Shown piece by piece: positions 43,300-51,194 of a stretch of 64,000 bases of DNA. The notes beneath the pieces are model-generated. The model did not search any database, had not been told where the DNA came from, and saw only the letters and a program-made list of their open reading frames with translations. The stretch is from an uncultured Dorea sp. (GTDB taxonomy: Bacteria; Bacillota; Clostridia; Lachnospirales; Lachnospiraceae). Both the position numbers and the translations under genes were made by a program. The first letter of the stretch is position 1. The number at the start of each line of letters is the position of its first letter. The DNA lies in the NCBI GenBank assembly GCA_910579925.1, contig CAJTVY010000006.1, positions 48,257 to 112,256 on the forward strand. Reading direction: 5' to 3'.

Positions 43300-44325
43300 T
43301 TAACAGACTACATGAATCCAGCCTGCCGGCGCCTCAATCTGCCCCATCTGGATTCCCGTCAGCGTATCATACAGCTTCTTCGTCACTGGTCCCATAGATT
43401 CCATCCCACTTGGGAAACAGATCTCTTTCCCGTGGTCCACTACCTTGCCAACCGGGGAAATCACCGCCGCCGTTCCGCAAAGCCCGCATTCTGTAAATTC
43501 CTTCACCTCTGCAAACGGAACCTCCCGCTCTTCCACCTCAAGGCCGAGATACTTCTCTGCCACATACATTAAAGAACGTCTTGTAATAGACGGAAGAATC
43601 GTTTCCGACTTCGGAGTTACCACCTTGCCGTCCTTCGTCACGAACAGGAAATTCGCACCGCCGGTCTCCTCAACCTTTGTTCTGGTAGCTGCATCCAGAT
43701 ACATATTCTCATCATATCCCTGATTATGGGCATCTACAATCGCATGCAGGCTCATGGCATAATTAAGCCCCGCCTTCACATGTCCGGTCCCATGCGGGGC
43801 CGCCCGGTCAAAATCGCACACCCGGATTGTAATCGGCTTCGCACCACCCTTAAAATACGGTCCTACAGGAGTGGTGAATACACGGAACTGATACTCATTC
43901 GCCGGTTTTACACCGATTACCGGATCGGAGCCGAAGAGGTAAGGGCGCACATACAGCGTGGCGCCGGATCCATAAGGCGGAACATATGCCGCATTCGCCT
44001 CTACGGTCTTATGAACGGCATCCAGAAATCTCTCCTCAGGAAACACAGCCATCTCAAGCCGCTTCGCGGTATCCGCCATCCGCTTCGCATTCATGTCAGG
44101 GCGGAACATTACAATATGCCCGTCCTTTGTCGTATAAGCCTTCAGTCCTTCAAAACAGGTCTGCGCATATTGAAGCACACATGCACACTCATTAATCACT
44201 ACATTCGCATCGGAGGTCAGCCCGCCATCATCCCATGCCCCATTCTTATAATGGGAAACGTATCTCTGATCCGTCTCAATATATGCAAATCCAAGGTTTG
44301 ACCAGTCAATATTCTTTTTCTCCAT
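43300..44325 (-). CDS. ilvE: Branched-chain amino acid aminotransferase
   Basis: PLP-dependent (class IV) transamination between glutamate and leucine, isoleucine or valine. Seen: the fold-type IV motif with the PLP Lys in GHVKAGLNYAMSLHAI (about residue 195), the Glu in EETGGANFLFVTKDG, and the typical YVRPYLFGSDPVIGV and GLCGTAAVISPVG. 341 residues from the ATG at 44325, with GGAGGAGTCG ahead of it. Follows ilvN after about 97 bases on the same strand; probably part of the same T-box-controlled transcript, although a promoter of its own cannot be ruled out. Confidence 0.95.
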   Translation of the reverse strand: MEKKNIDWSNLGFAYIETDQRYVSHYKNGAWDDGGLTSDANVVINECACVLQYAQTCFEGLKAYTTKDGHIVMFRPDMNAKRMADTAKRLEMAVFPEERFLDAVHKTVEANAAYVPPYGSGATLYVRPYLFGSDPVIGVKPANEYQFRVFTTPVGPYFKGGAKPITIRVCDFDRAAPHGTGHVKAGLNYAMSLHAIVDAHNQGYDENMYLDAATRTKVEETGGANFLFVTKDGKVVTPKSETILPSITRRSLMYVAEKYLGLEVEEREVPFAEVKEFTECGLCGTAAVISPVGKVVDHGKEICFPSGMESMGPVTKKLYDTLTGIQMGQIEAPAGWIHVVC

Positions 44326-44422
44326 CTTTCGACTCCTCCGTTCTTCCACTACTATTGTATTACTGTCTCTTCAAAATGTTATCAGAATCTATTATAATAC
44401 CCCATACTTTAAAATTCAACTG

Positions 44423-44929
44423 TTACCGCTCCATCATACTGATAGATTCGATCCCCACACTACCGCCTCTGACCACCTCAATCGTTCTGAATTCTTCCTT
44501 CATCAGCTTGATTACGGCATCATTCTTCGTTGCCGTCTGTACGAATTCAAGAAGCAGGCTGTCTTTTCCATAATCAATGACCTTTGCCTTAAACGTCTCT
44601 GCGATCTGAAACAGTTCCACCTTATCCTGTGGAGTACATTTCTGTACCTTGACATACAGAATCTCTTTCATACGGACGAACACATCCGTGAAATCAATAA
44701 CTTTAATGACTTCTACCAGCCGGTTTAACTGCTTCTTAATCTGCTCAAAAGTCTCGTCGTCACTGACCGTTGCAATCGTCATCCTGGAAACCGTAGGATC
44801 TTCCGTCGTCCCTACCGTCAGACTGTCAAGATTGTAGGACTTTCCCGAGAAAAGCCCGGAAATCTTAGAAAGAACTCCCACCTGATTCTCCACATACAAG
44901 GAAATCCAACGCTTTTTCATACTGTTCAT
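44423..44929 (-). CDS. ilvN: Acetolactate synthase small (regulatory) subunit
   Basis: Activates and gives valine sensitivity to the large subunit. Seen: ACT domain at residues 5-75 (WISLYVENQVGVLSKISGLF, then RRGYNLDSL-type SYNLDSLTVGTTEDPTVSRM) and the C-terminal subunit-contact domain (IAETFKAKVIDYGKDSLLLE). 168 residues, usual length; AGGAGAC lies before the ATG. Also called ilvH. Second gene of ilvB-ilvN-ilvE. Confidence 0.96.
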   Translation of the reverse strand: MNSMKKRWISLYVENQVGVLSKISGLFSGKSYNLDSLTVGTTEDPTVSRMTIATVSDDETFEQIKKQLNRLVEVIKVIDFTDVFVRMKEILYVKVQKCTPQDKVELFQIAETFKAKVIDYGKDSLLLEFVQTATKNDAVIKLMKEEFRTIEVVRGGSVGIESISMMER

Positions 44930-44975
44930 ATATCTGTCTCCTTTTTGTTTATTCTTCCAATCCTGATAAACTGCG

Positions 44976-46697
44976 CTAACAATCCAGAATCATATCTTCC
45001 AGCGTCCCGCCGGGCCGTATCATCGGGTAGACCAGATCTTCCGGGTCGATTTCAAACTCAATAATATAAGGCGTCTTCTCACTCTTCATCGCCTCACAAA
45101 ACGCCGGCTCAATCTCTTCTTTCTTCGTCACACGGATTCCCTTCGCTCCATAACTCTCTGCCAGCTTAACAAAATCCGGCGTATAAGTCGGGCATTCTAC
45201 TTCTCCGCACTTCCCCCGGCACGCCGCACCGGAACGAAGACAGGTCATGGAATACCGTTTTCCATAAAATAATTTCTGCCACTGGCGTACCATACCGAGA
45301 TTATTATTGTTAAAAATGCAGTTGATAATAGGAAGTTCTTCCAGCACAGCCGTTGCCAGCTCCTGGATGTTCATCTGCATGCCCCCGTCTCCCGAAATCG
45401 AGATCACCGGAACATGAGGGTTCCCGATCTTCGCGCCAATAGCGCCCGGCAGCCCGTATCCCATGGTCCCAAGCCCGCCGGACATCAGAAGCTTCTTCTT
45501 CTCATTCAGTTCAATAAACTGCGCCGTAAACATCTGGTGCTGCCCGACGTCTGTCACCACGATTGCCTCCTCAAACACATGGTTGATCGTATCAATAATA
45601 TCATAAGGAGTCATAATCGGCTTCTTCTTCATCTGCATCGGATGGGCGCATTTCCATTCCCTTACCTCATAAAGCCATTTCTTCGTATCACATTCCGTCA
45701 CATATTCCAGCATCCTGGTAATGGCTTCCCTGGCATCAGCCACGATTGGCACATCCACCTGTACATTTTTTGAAATAGCGGCCGTGTCGATATCAATATG
45801 TACGATCTGCGCATGTGGAGCGAATGAGTGGAGCTTCCCTGTGATACGGTCATTGAACCGGGTGCCGATCGAAAACAGAAGATCACATTCTCCCACCGCC
45901 ATATTGCAGGCGTAGGCTCCATGCATCCCAAGATTCCCCACATACAGCGGATGATCCGTTGCAATCGCTCCTCTTCCCATGACCGTTGTGACCACAGGCA
46001 CGCAGGTTCTTTCCACCAGCTTGGTAAATTCCCCGTTGGCGCCTGCAATATTTACTCCGCCTCCTGCAAGAAACAGCGGGCGTTTCGCCTTGCCTAGCAT
46101 CTTAATTGCTTTCTTAAGCTGTCCGATATGAACCTGGGTATTGGGCCTGTACCCCCGGATATTCACTTCCGCCGGATATTCTCCGCTTCCAAGTTCTCCC
46201 ATCACATCCTTTGGAAGGTCGATCAGCACAGGTCCCGGCCTTCCTGACCTGGCAATGTAGAATGCCTCCTTCACGATCCGTCCCAGATCCTCTCTACGGC
46301 GTACAGTCACGCCATATTTGGTAATACTCCTTGTAATGCCTACGATATCTACCTCTTGAAACGCATCATTCCCGATCAGATGTCTTGCCACCTGCCCGGT
46401 AAAACAGACCAGCGGAACACTGTCATAGTAAGCCGTCGCAAGACCCGTGACAAGATTCGTGGCCCCCGGGCCGCTTGTGACCAGACACACGCCCACCTTC
46501 CCGGTACTTCTCGCATATGCATCCGCCTCATGCACCAGCGCTACCTCCTGCCTGGGCAGAATGACCTTCGTATAATCCTGCTTGTAGAGCTCATCGCTGA
46601 TGTCGATCGTACATGCACCCGGGTAGCCAAACAGTATGTCTACGCCCTCTTCCTTTAAGGCCTTTACCAATAATTTATTACCACTGATTTTCTTCAT
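44976..46697 (-). CDS. ilvB: Acetolactate synthase large (catalytic) subunit
   Basis: ThDP- and FAD-dependent enzyme that condenses pyruvate with pyruvate or 2-oxobutyrate, first common step of branched-chain amino-acid synthesis. Seen: N-terminal ThDP-binding region with DILFGYPGACTIDI and the catalytic Glu in LPRQEVALVHEAD, a middle FAD domain (VMGRGAIATDHPLYVGNLGMHG), and the ThDP-magnesium motif ISGDGGMQMN with NNNLGMVRQWQKLFY. 573 residues from the ATG at 46697, chosen because GGAGG is seven bases ahead; an ATG two codons upstream is too close. Controlled by the T-box leader and likely CodY. Confidence 0.97.
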   Translation of the reverse strand: MKKISGNKLLVKALKEEGVDILFGYPGACTIDISDELYKQDYTKVILPRQEVALVHEADAYARSTGKVGVCLVTSGPGATNLVTGLATAYYDSVPLVCFTGQVARHLIGNDAFQEVDIVGITRSITKYGVTVRRREDLGRIVKEAFYIARSGRPGPVLIDLPKDVMGELGSGEYPAEVNIRGYRPNTQVHIGQLKKAIKMLGKAKRPLFLAGGGVNIAGANGEFTKLVERTCVPVVTTVMGRGAIATDHPLYVGNLGMHGAYACNMAVGECDLLFSIGTRFNDRITGKLHSFAPHAQIVHIDIDTAAISKNVQVDVPIVADAREAITRMLEYVTECDTKKWLYEVREWKCAHPMQMKKKPIMTPYDIIDTINHVFEEAIVVTDVGQHQMFTAQFIELNEKKKLLMSGGLGTMGYGLPGAIGAKIGNPHVPVISISGDGGMQMNIQELATAVLEELPIINCIFNNNNLGMVRQWQKLFYGKRYSMTCLRSGAACRGKCGEVECPTYTPDFVKLAESYGAKGIRVTKKEEIEPAFCEAMKSEKTPYIIEFEIDPEDLVYPMIRPGGTLEDMILDC

Positions 46698-46810
46698 ATA
46701 CATACCTCCTGTTTCGTAACTGCCTCTCCGAAACCGCCGCTGGCAGCTTCTCCTATGCTATACCTTATTGGACGGAGTCCACCCGCCCGAAGGGCATGAA
46801 TTACGGGGTG

Positions 46811-46821
46811 CCCCCCCCCCC
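46811..46821. repeat. Homopolymer tract of 11 C (G on the minus strand)
   Basis: The C run lies between the T-box terminator and the ilvB start, in the untranslated leader. It could vary in length by slippage or be a sequencing or assembly weak point. Confidence 0.9.
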
Positions 46822-46826
46822 GGTAT

Positions 46827-46859
46827 GGAAAAAAAACACCCTAAGCTTGTCGCTTAGGG
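46827..46859 (-). terminator. Attenuator terminator of the ilv T-box
   Basis: Arms of eight bases (46839-46846, 46852-46859) around TTGTC and a run of eight Ts on the minus strand; competes with the antiterminator that includes the T-box sequence. Confidence 0.92.
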
Positions 46860-47203
46860 CGAATATTGCATCCGTGTTACCACCTAATTTCAAAGAGACC
46901 ACTCTTTGCACTCTGCCGATACGGGAGAATCCATGCGTTATCCGTTCTCCGATATCGCTCCCCTCTAACGCCGGGACTGCGTTGAAGTCTACTCAGACTG
47001 CCAGTCGGCTCCGTATCCGGTAATCCCCTCATTATGGGAAAATCTGATCCGTCCATATGACGCCCTTTCGGTTCACTGCTCAAAGGCTACTTCCGCAGAT
47101 CCATCACGAAGAATTCCCACCAGCCATCTCCTCTCTTGGCTTCCGGTATCTGCGTACTCCTCCTTGTCATAGCATTTCTCTCTTACTCTATATTTAAAGA
47201 ATT
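46827..47203 (-). ncRNA. T-box riboswitch leader of ilvBN(E)
   Basis: Reads uncharged tRNA and controls transcription of the operon. Seen on the minus strand: Stem I region starting near 47150 (GACAAGGAGGAGTACGCAG with an AGAGAGG and GGTGGG apical motif), the T-box sequence AGGTGGTAACACGGA (46871-46885) that pairs with the tRNA acceptor end, and the terminator CCCTAAGC..GCTTAGGG (46839-46859) with eight Ts. About 375 bases. The specifier codon could not be assigned safely; the downstream genes point to tRNA for Ile, Leu or Val. Confidence 0.93.
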
Positions 47204-47209
47204 ATCACT

Positions 47210-47238
47210 ATTATAGTTGACCTTACTATGCTTGTCAA
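47210..47238 (-). promoter_or_regulatory. Promoter of the ilv T-box leader
   Basis: Consensus TTGACA (47233-47238) and TATAAT (47210-47215) with a 17-base spacer, minus strand. Confidence 0.85.
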
Positions 47239-47257
47239 CCGGATATTTTTAACCTTT

Positions 47258-48457
47258 TTATGCCAGCACCCTTGCTCCAATCCCTTCCCAGGAGATCCGG
47301 CTGACATCCGCACTCTTCCTCTCCTTCGTGCGGATACTCCCAAGCAGCGCATCCGCCAGGCGCTCCTCGAACTCAGGCAGCGTCTCAGGCACAGGCTCAT
47401 CCGTATTCCTCATCTGGGGCATCTCTACGAATCTGATATCTCCGCCAGGTGCAGAGCTGAAAAGCCACTCTTTTACTCCCGGAAGATCCGACATAACCAC
47501 TCTGTTCCCGCAGGCTAATGCTTCTATGACGGTAAGCGGCAGCCCGTCGAAGAAAGAAGGCAGCACGAAAATCTCACTGGACTGATATATAAGGGCCAGT
47601 TCCGGCTGGGACAGTCTTCCCAGGAAACGGACTTCATAAGGGCATTCTGCCGCCATCTCACAGATCTGCCGAAACTCCTGTTGATTCCCTGCACTTCCTG
47701 CAAGCTGAATCAGAAGTTCTTCCCGCCTTAAGGCGCCTTCCCGTTCAGCCAGGACAGACAGGCTTCTGAGCAGACTCGTCACGCCCTTCTTCTCGGCAAT
47801 CTTCCCAGCAAATACGATCCTTGTCACGCCATCTTCTTTTTTCTCTTTTCCTGGACGAAAGATCTGGCTGTTATAGCCCATCCCGACAGTCTCGATCTTT
47901 TGCGGATCCACATCGTAAATCTTAAGCACGCCTTCTCTCTGCGCCCTTTGAGGAACAAAAATACGGTCCAGATTGCGAATCTGCTCTTTAATAAAATCTC
48001 TTTTCAGATCCGTCTTACACATCTGACGAAGATCCGTATTATGACAGAACCCATAGACCCTATATGCAGGAAACTGTTTCCTCACAAGAGCAGTAAGAAA
48101 ATACAGGTGATGGCAGAGAATGAGATCCGGCCTGCATTCTTCCACTGCCTGGGCAATGATCTCCAGAAACGCCGCTTCAAACTGCGCAGCCATATCTGTC
48201 GTCATATCACAGTACCTTGTGCTGCGATATGGCATCTCATCCGACATCCCTGCAATGGGAAAAGGCAGTTTCCCAGTCTCAAAATACACTGGATAGAAAC
48301 CTACTCCTTCGGGCAGTTCTACCCTCTCCTCCCGGTATACCCCTGCCACAACCGCCTGAAAATGTCCCTTACGCTTAAACTCTTTCACCAGTTCCGTCAG
48401 ATAGATACCGCTGCCCGTACTGTTCGGCTTCTGCGCCGTAATACTGAGAATATTCAT
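47258..48457 (-). CDS. Family 4 glycosyltransferase
   Basis: Transfers a sugar from an activated donor, GT-B fold. Seen: N-terminal acceptor domain starting MNILSITAQKPNSTGSGIYL, the domain link HHLYFLTALVRKQFPAYRVYGFCHNTD-type region, and the donor-binding C-terminal half with VFAGKIAEKKGVTSLLRSL, the catalytic Glu-x7-Glu in FVLPSFFDGLPLTVIEALACG. 399 residues. It lies 3 bases after the dihydrofolate reductase stop, so the two are likely translated from one message despite no shared pathway. Acceptor unknown. Confidence 0.86.
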   Translation of the reverse strand: MNILSITAQKPNSTGSGIYLTELVKEFKRKGHFQAVVAGVYREERVELPEGVGFYPVYFETGKLPFPIAGMSDEMPYRSTRYCDMTTDMAAQFEAAFLEIIAQAVEECRPDLILCHHLYFLTALVRKQFPAYRVYGFCHNTDLRQMCKTDLKRDFIKEQIRNLDRIFVPQRAQREGVLKIYDVDPQKIETVGMGYNSQIFRPGKEKKEDGVTRIVFAGKIAEKKGVTSLLRSLSVLAEREGALRREELLIQLAGSAGNQQEFRQICEMAAECPYEVRFLGRLSQPELALIYQSSEIFVLPSFFDGLPLTVIEALACGNRVVMSDLPGVKEWLFSSAPGGDIRFVEMPQMRNTDEPVPETLPEFEERLADALLGSIRTKERKSADVSRISWEGIGARVLA

Positions 48458-48460
48458 GGC

Positions 48461-48961
48461 CTACAGCCCTTTTCCAGGCATCCGCTCATATACTGTAAAA
48501 TAATATTCCAGGTCAAAACAGGTCTGCTCCTCACTGATCTTTGTCATGATCCACTCCCTGTCTTCGTCCAGATTGGGGAAATAAGAGTCCGCATCGTAAG
48601 CATGGTTGATCTTGGTTACAAGAGCCTCGTCACATAATGGAAGCATAGCCCGGTAAATACTCTCGCCACCCACCACGAATGCCTCTCCTTCGTGCTTTCC
48701 GATCTCCACCAGCGCTTCATCAATACTGTGAACCACCACGGCTCCTTCCACATGATAGTCTTTATCTCTTGAAATCACAATGTTCACACGATCCTTAAGC
48801 GGCTTTCCCTGTGGGAAACTCTCCAGAGTATTCTTGCCCATAACAATGATATTTCCCAGCGTCGTCTCACGAAAAAACTTCAGATCCGCAGGAATACTCC
48901 ACATTATCTTGTTATCTTTTCCAATCGCCCAATTCTTATCTACCGCAACAATTATTTTCAT
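48461..48961 (-). CDS. folA: Dihydrofolate reductase
   Basis: NADPH-dependent reduction of dihydrofolate, regenerating the folate used by thymidylate synthase. Seen: MKIIVAVDKNWAIGKDNKIM with the conserved Trp and the active-site Asp equivalent in IPADLKFFRETTLG, the NADPH loop VVMGKNTLES-like IIVMGKNTLESFPQG, and VVGGESIYRAM. 166 residues, standard size. Follows thyA by about 110 bases in the same direction, the usual thyA-dfr pairing. Confidence 0.95.
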   Translation of the reverse strand: MKIIVAVDKNWAIGKDNKIMWSIPADLKFFRETTLGNIIVMGKNTLESFPQGKPLKDRVNIVISRDKDYHVEGAVVVHSIDEALVEIGKHEGEAFVVGGESIYRAMLPLCDEALVTKINHAYDADSYFPNLDEDREWIMTKISEEQTCFDLEYYFTVYERMPGKGL

Positions 48962-49030
48962 CTGTCTCTCTCCTTTTTATATTCCTAAATTTAACAGTGC
49001 GCCGACCATTTTACTCACAGACTAATTACA

Positions 49031-49060
49031 TGATGTCGGGGTCAAAAGGTATTTTCCCCA
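49031..49060. repeat. Short repeat GATGTCGGGG..CCCC, copy 1
   Basis: TGATGTCGGGGTCAAAAGGT followed by ATTTTCCCCA; hairpin-forming, and nearly the same as 52623-52652 (GATGTCGGGGCAAGAGGTAT, then TTTGCCCC). Sits between folA and thyA. Confidence 0.7.
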
Positions 49061-49071
49061 TATGCAAATAA

Positions 49072-49917
49072 TCAGACTGCAACCGGAATGTTCCGAATCT
49101 GCTCGTGGGTTTCATAGTTCACCAGCTTAACATCCTCTGGCGTAAACTCATAGAAATCCAGGATCTCAGGATTCAGCCAGAACTCTGGCGCCGGCAACGG
49201 CTTACGGCCGATCAGTTCTTCCACCAGAGGCACATGTCTGTCATAAATATGCGCATCGGCAATCACATGGACAAGTTCTCCCACATCCATGCCGCAGACC
49301 TGCGCCAGCATATGCAGAAGCACAGCATACTGGCACACATTCCAGTTATTGGCCGTGAGCACATCCTGGGAACGCTGATTCAGAAGCCCGTTCAGCACCA
49401 GACGGCCATTGTCCTTCTTCGTAACATTAAACGTCATACTGTAAGCGCAGGGATAAAGATTCATCTCATGAAGATCCTGATGGACATAGAGATTCGTCAT
49501 AATCCGCCTGCTGTAGGGATTATTCTTAAGGTCATAAATCACCCGGTCAATCTGATCGAACATTCCCTCCTTATACTCATGCTTCACCCCCATCTGGTAG
49601 CCGTACGCCTTGCCGATGCAGCCGTCCTCGTCCGCCCAGTTATCCCAGATGCGGCTGTTTAGTTCATGGATATTGTTAGATTTCTTCTGCCAGATCCACA
49701 GCATCTCATCTGTACAGCTTTTAATCGCCGTTCTACGAAGGGTAAGGGCCGGGAACTCTTCTGCCAGATTATAACGGTTGACCACGCCGAAACGCTTAAT
49801 CGTGTAGGCAAGGCTTCCGTCTTCCCACTTGGGGCGTACCTTCTCGCCTCTGGTGTCTGTGCCATGTTCCAGTATGTCCCTGCACATATGAATAAAAACT
49901 CGATCTGCATAACTCAT
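49072..49917 (-). CDS. thyA: Thymidylate synthase (divergent ThyA type)
   Basis: Makes dTMP from dUMP with methylenetetrahydrofolate. Seen: about 281 residues; the Arg pair for phosphate in NNPYSRRIMTNL; catalytic Cys in LYPCAYSMTFNV; the NQRSQDVLTANNWNVCQYAVLLHML segment with Asn for the uracil ring; and DAHIYDRHV. In classical enzymes the Cys is followed by His (PCH..QF); here it is followed by Ala and the Gln is Thr. The start at 49917 was chosen over a TTG six codons upstream. Precedes folA. Confidence 0.9.
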   Translation of the reverse strand: MSYADRVFIHMCRDILEHGTDTRGEKVRPKWEDGSLAYTIKRFGVVNRYNLAEEFPALTLRRTAIKSCTDEMLWIWQKKSNNIHELNSRIWDNWADEDGCIGKAYGYQMGVKHEYKEGMFDQIDRVIYDLKNNPYSRRIMTNLYVHQDLHEMNLYPCAYSMTFNVTKKDNGRLVLNGLLNQRSQDVLTANNWNVCQYAVLLHMLAQVCGMDVGELVHVIADAHIYDRHVPLVEELIGRKPLPAPEFWLNPEILDFYEFTPEDVKLVNYETHEQIRNIPVAV

Positions 49918-50019
49918 ATACCGGTTTACCTCCAAAATTCTTGCGATCTGCCTGCATATTCATACTCAAATCTGCATAATCTGCATATCAGTGCATTTAT
50001 TATAACATGGTTCTCTCAT

Positions 50020-50043
50020 AAAAAAAAGAGGGACTTATCCCTC
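50020..50043 (-). terminator. Terminator after the DUF3793 gene
   Basis: GAGGGA (50028-50033) and TCCCTC (50038-50043) around a 4-base loop, followed on the minus strand by eight Ts. Confidence 0.9.
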
Positions 50044-50059
50044 GATTTTTATTTCTCTA

Positions 50060-50653
50060 TTACTCTCTTTCTGCTATCTCCCGGATCGTACGACCGAGAA
50101 GATATTCGTTGACAGCGCTCAGTCTCGCCTTGTCATATGCCAGGAAAGTCATCTGCGCCCGTCCAGGATTGTGATATACCTTCCAATATCCACACATCAG
50201 TTCCCCTCTTCCGTCATGCTCGATGAAACCTCTGACATCCTCAACAGGGTAATTCAGAAATATACCCGTCTCATGAGGAAAACCGCCTTTCTGACTGGCA
50301 TAGTGGCAGACTCTCTCCTCAAGCCTTGTCAGTACCTCCTCAAAATTCCAGACGTCATATCCATATTCTCCAAGGAACTTTCTCACCTCATTCTTCTTCA
50401 GATAACGGGATAATGCGATCCGCCGGTATAAGAATACCAGACACCTTCCCTTATTTTTTCCCCAGACCTTATATTGCACGTCTGTACCCTCAAGGACTGA
50501 TTTGAGTTCATGGCAATACTTCTGATCCAGATTCAGCATACAGGCAGACTTAAATCCCTTAAGAAGCGGGGCGCACATAAGAATAATCTGACATTGCAGG
50601 TGTTTTCTTACATTTTGAGCGGAAAGCAGGAAGGAAATTACTTCAACGGACAT
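50060..50653 (-). CDS. DUF3793-type protein
   Basis: Conserved cytoplasmic protein of 197 residues, family of unknown function common in anaerobic Clostridia and remembered from settings of iron or flavodoxin metabolism. Seen: HLQCQIILMCAPLLKGFKSACM, the central YRRIALSRYLKKNEVRKFLGEYGYD, and the Gly-Phe-Pro-His motif GFPHETGIFLNYPVEDVRGFIE with GYWKVYHNPGRAQMTF, which is the recurrent signature of this family. No cofactor motif is apparent. A single-gene unit with its own terminator. Function not assigned. Confidence 0.78.
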   Translation of the reverse strand: MSVEVISFLLSAQNVRKHLQCQIILMCAPLLKGFKSACMLNLDQKYCHELKSVLEGTDVQYKVWGKNKGRCLVFLYRRIALSRYLKKNEVRKFLGEYGYDVWNFEEVLTRLEERVCHYASQKGGFPHETGIFLNYPVEDVRGFIEHDGRGELMCGYWKVYHNPGRAQMTFLAYDKARLSAVNEYLLGRTIREIAERE

Positions 50654-50750
50654 ATCTTCTCCTTTTTATATCTAGTGTATCATTCATTAGGATGATCTCA
50701 ACAATCGAATTTTATCCCCCTTTTTACAAAAATATGGAAAGCCCGGCCGT

Positions 50751-51182
50751 TTATGGCTCAGTTATATTATACAATACCTTCTCCAGCATTTTCTCAAGAG
50801 CCGCCTTCTCCTTTTTGTTCATTCCAAGGGTAAGCTTCTTATCAATCTTCTTCCGGTCCGCCTCCATCCGCCGCTGGATATCATAGGCCTTCTCAGTCAG
50901 GTAAATATTCTTGCACCGCTTGTCCCTGTCGCTTGGCACAGAAAGAATGTATCCCTTCTCATCCAGTCTCTTTAACAGTCCTGTCACCGTCGGGTTTCGT
51001 AAGCTTAAAGCCTTTTCAATATCTCTCTGATTCACCGCCTCTTCGCTGCTGCAAAACAGATAATCCAGCACCGCACATTGGGATGCCGTAATCCCGATGT
51101 TTCTGAGGAGCTGATTAAAATCCTTCTCGTAAATTGTGTTGATCTGTTTGAACATGAAACCGATCGTCATCCGTTCCTTCAT
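50751..51182 (-). CDS. MarR-family transcriptional regulator
   Basis: Winged-helix repressor of 143 residues. Seen: N-terminal dimerisation helix, the HTH NQRDIEKALSLRNPTVTGLLKRLDEKGYI, the wing with SVPSDRDKRCKNIYLTEKA and C-terminal helices (KAALEKMLEKVLYN). It starts 12 bases after the MATE transporter stop and is probably in the same operon, so it likely regulates this transporter in response to a ligand. The divergence from the MarR-like fragment near 1250 is evident; they are not close copies. Confidence 0.9.
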   Translation of the reverse strand: MKERMTIGFMFKQINTIYEKDFNQLLRNIGITASQCAVLDYLFCSSEEAVNQRDIEKALSLRNPTVTGLLKRLDEKGYILSVPSDRDKRCKNIYLTEKAYDIQRRMEADRKKIDKKLTLGMNKKEKAALEKMLEKVLYNITEP

Positions 51183-51194
51183 CCGCTTATCCCC

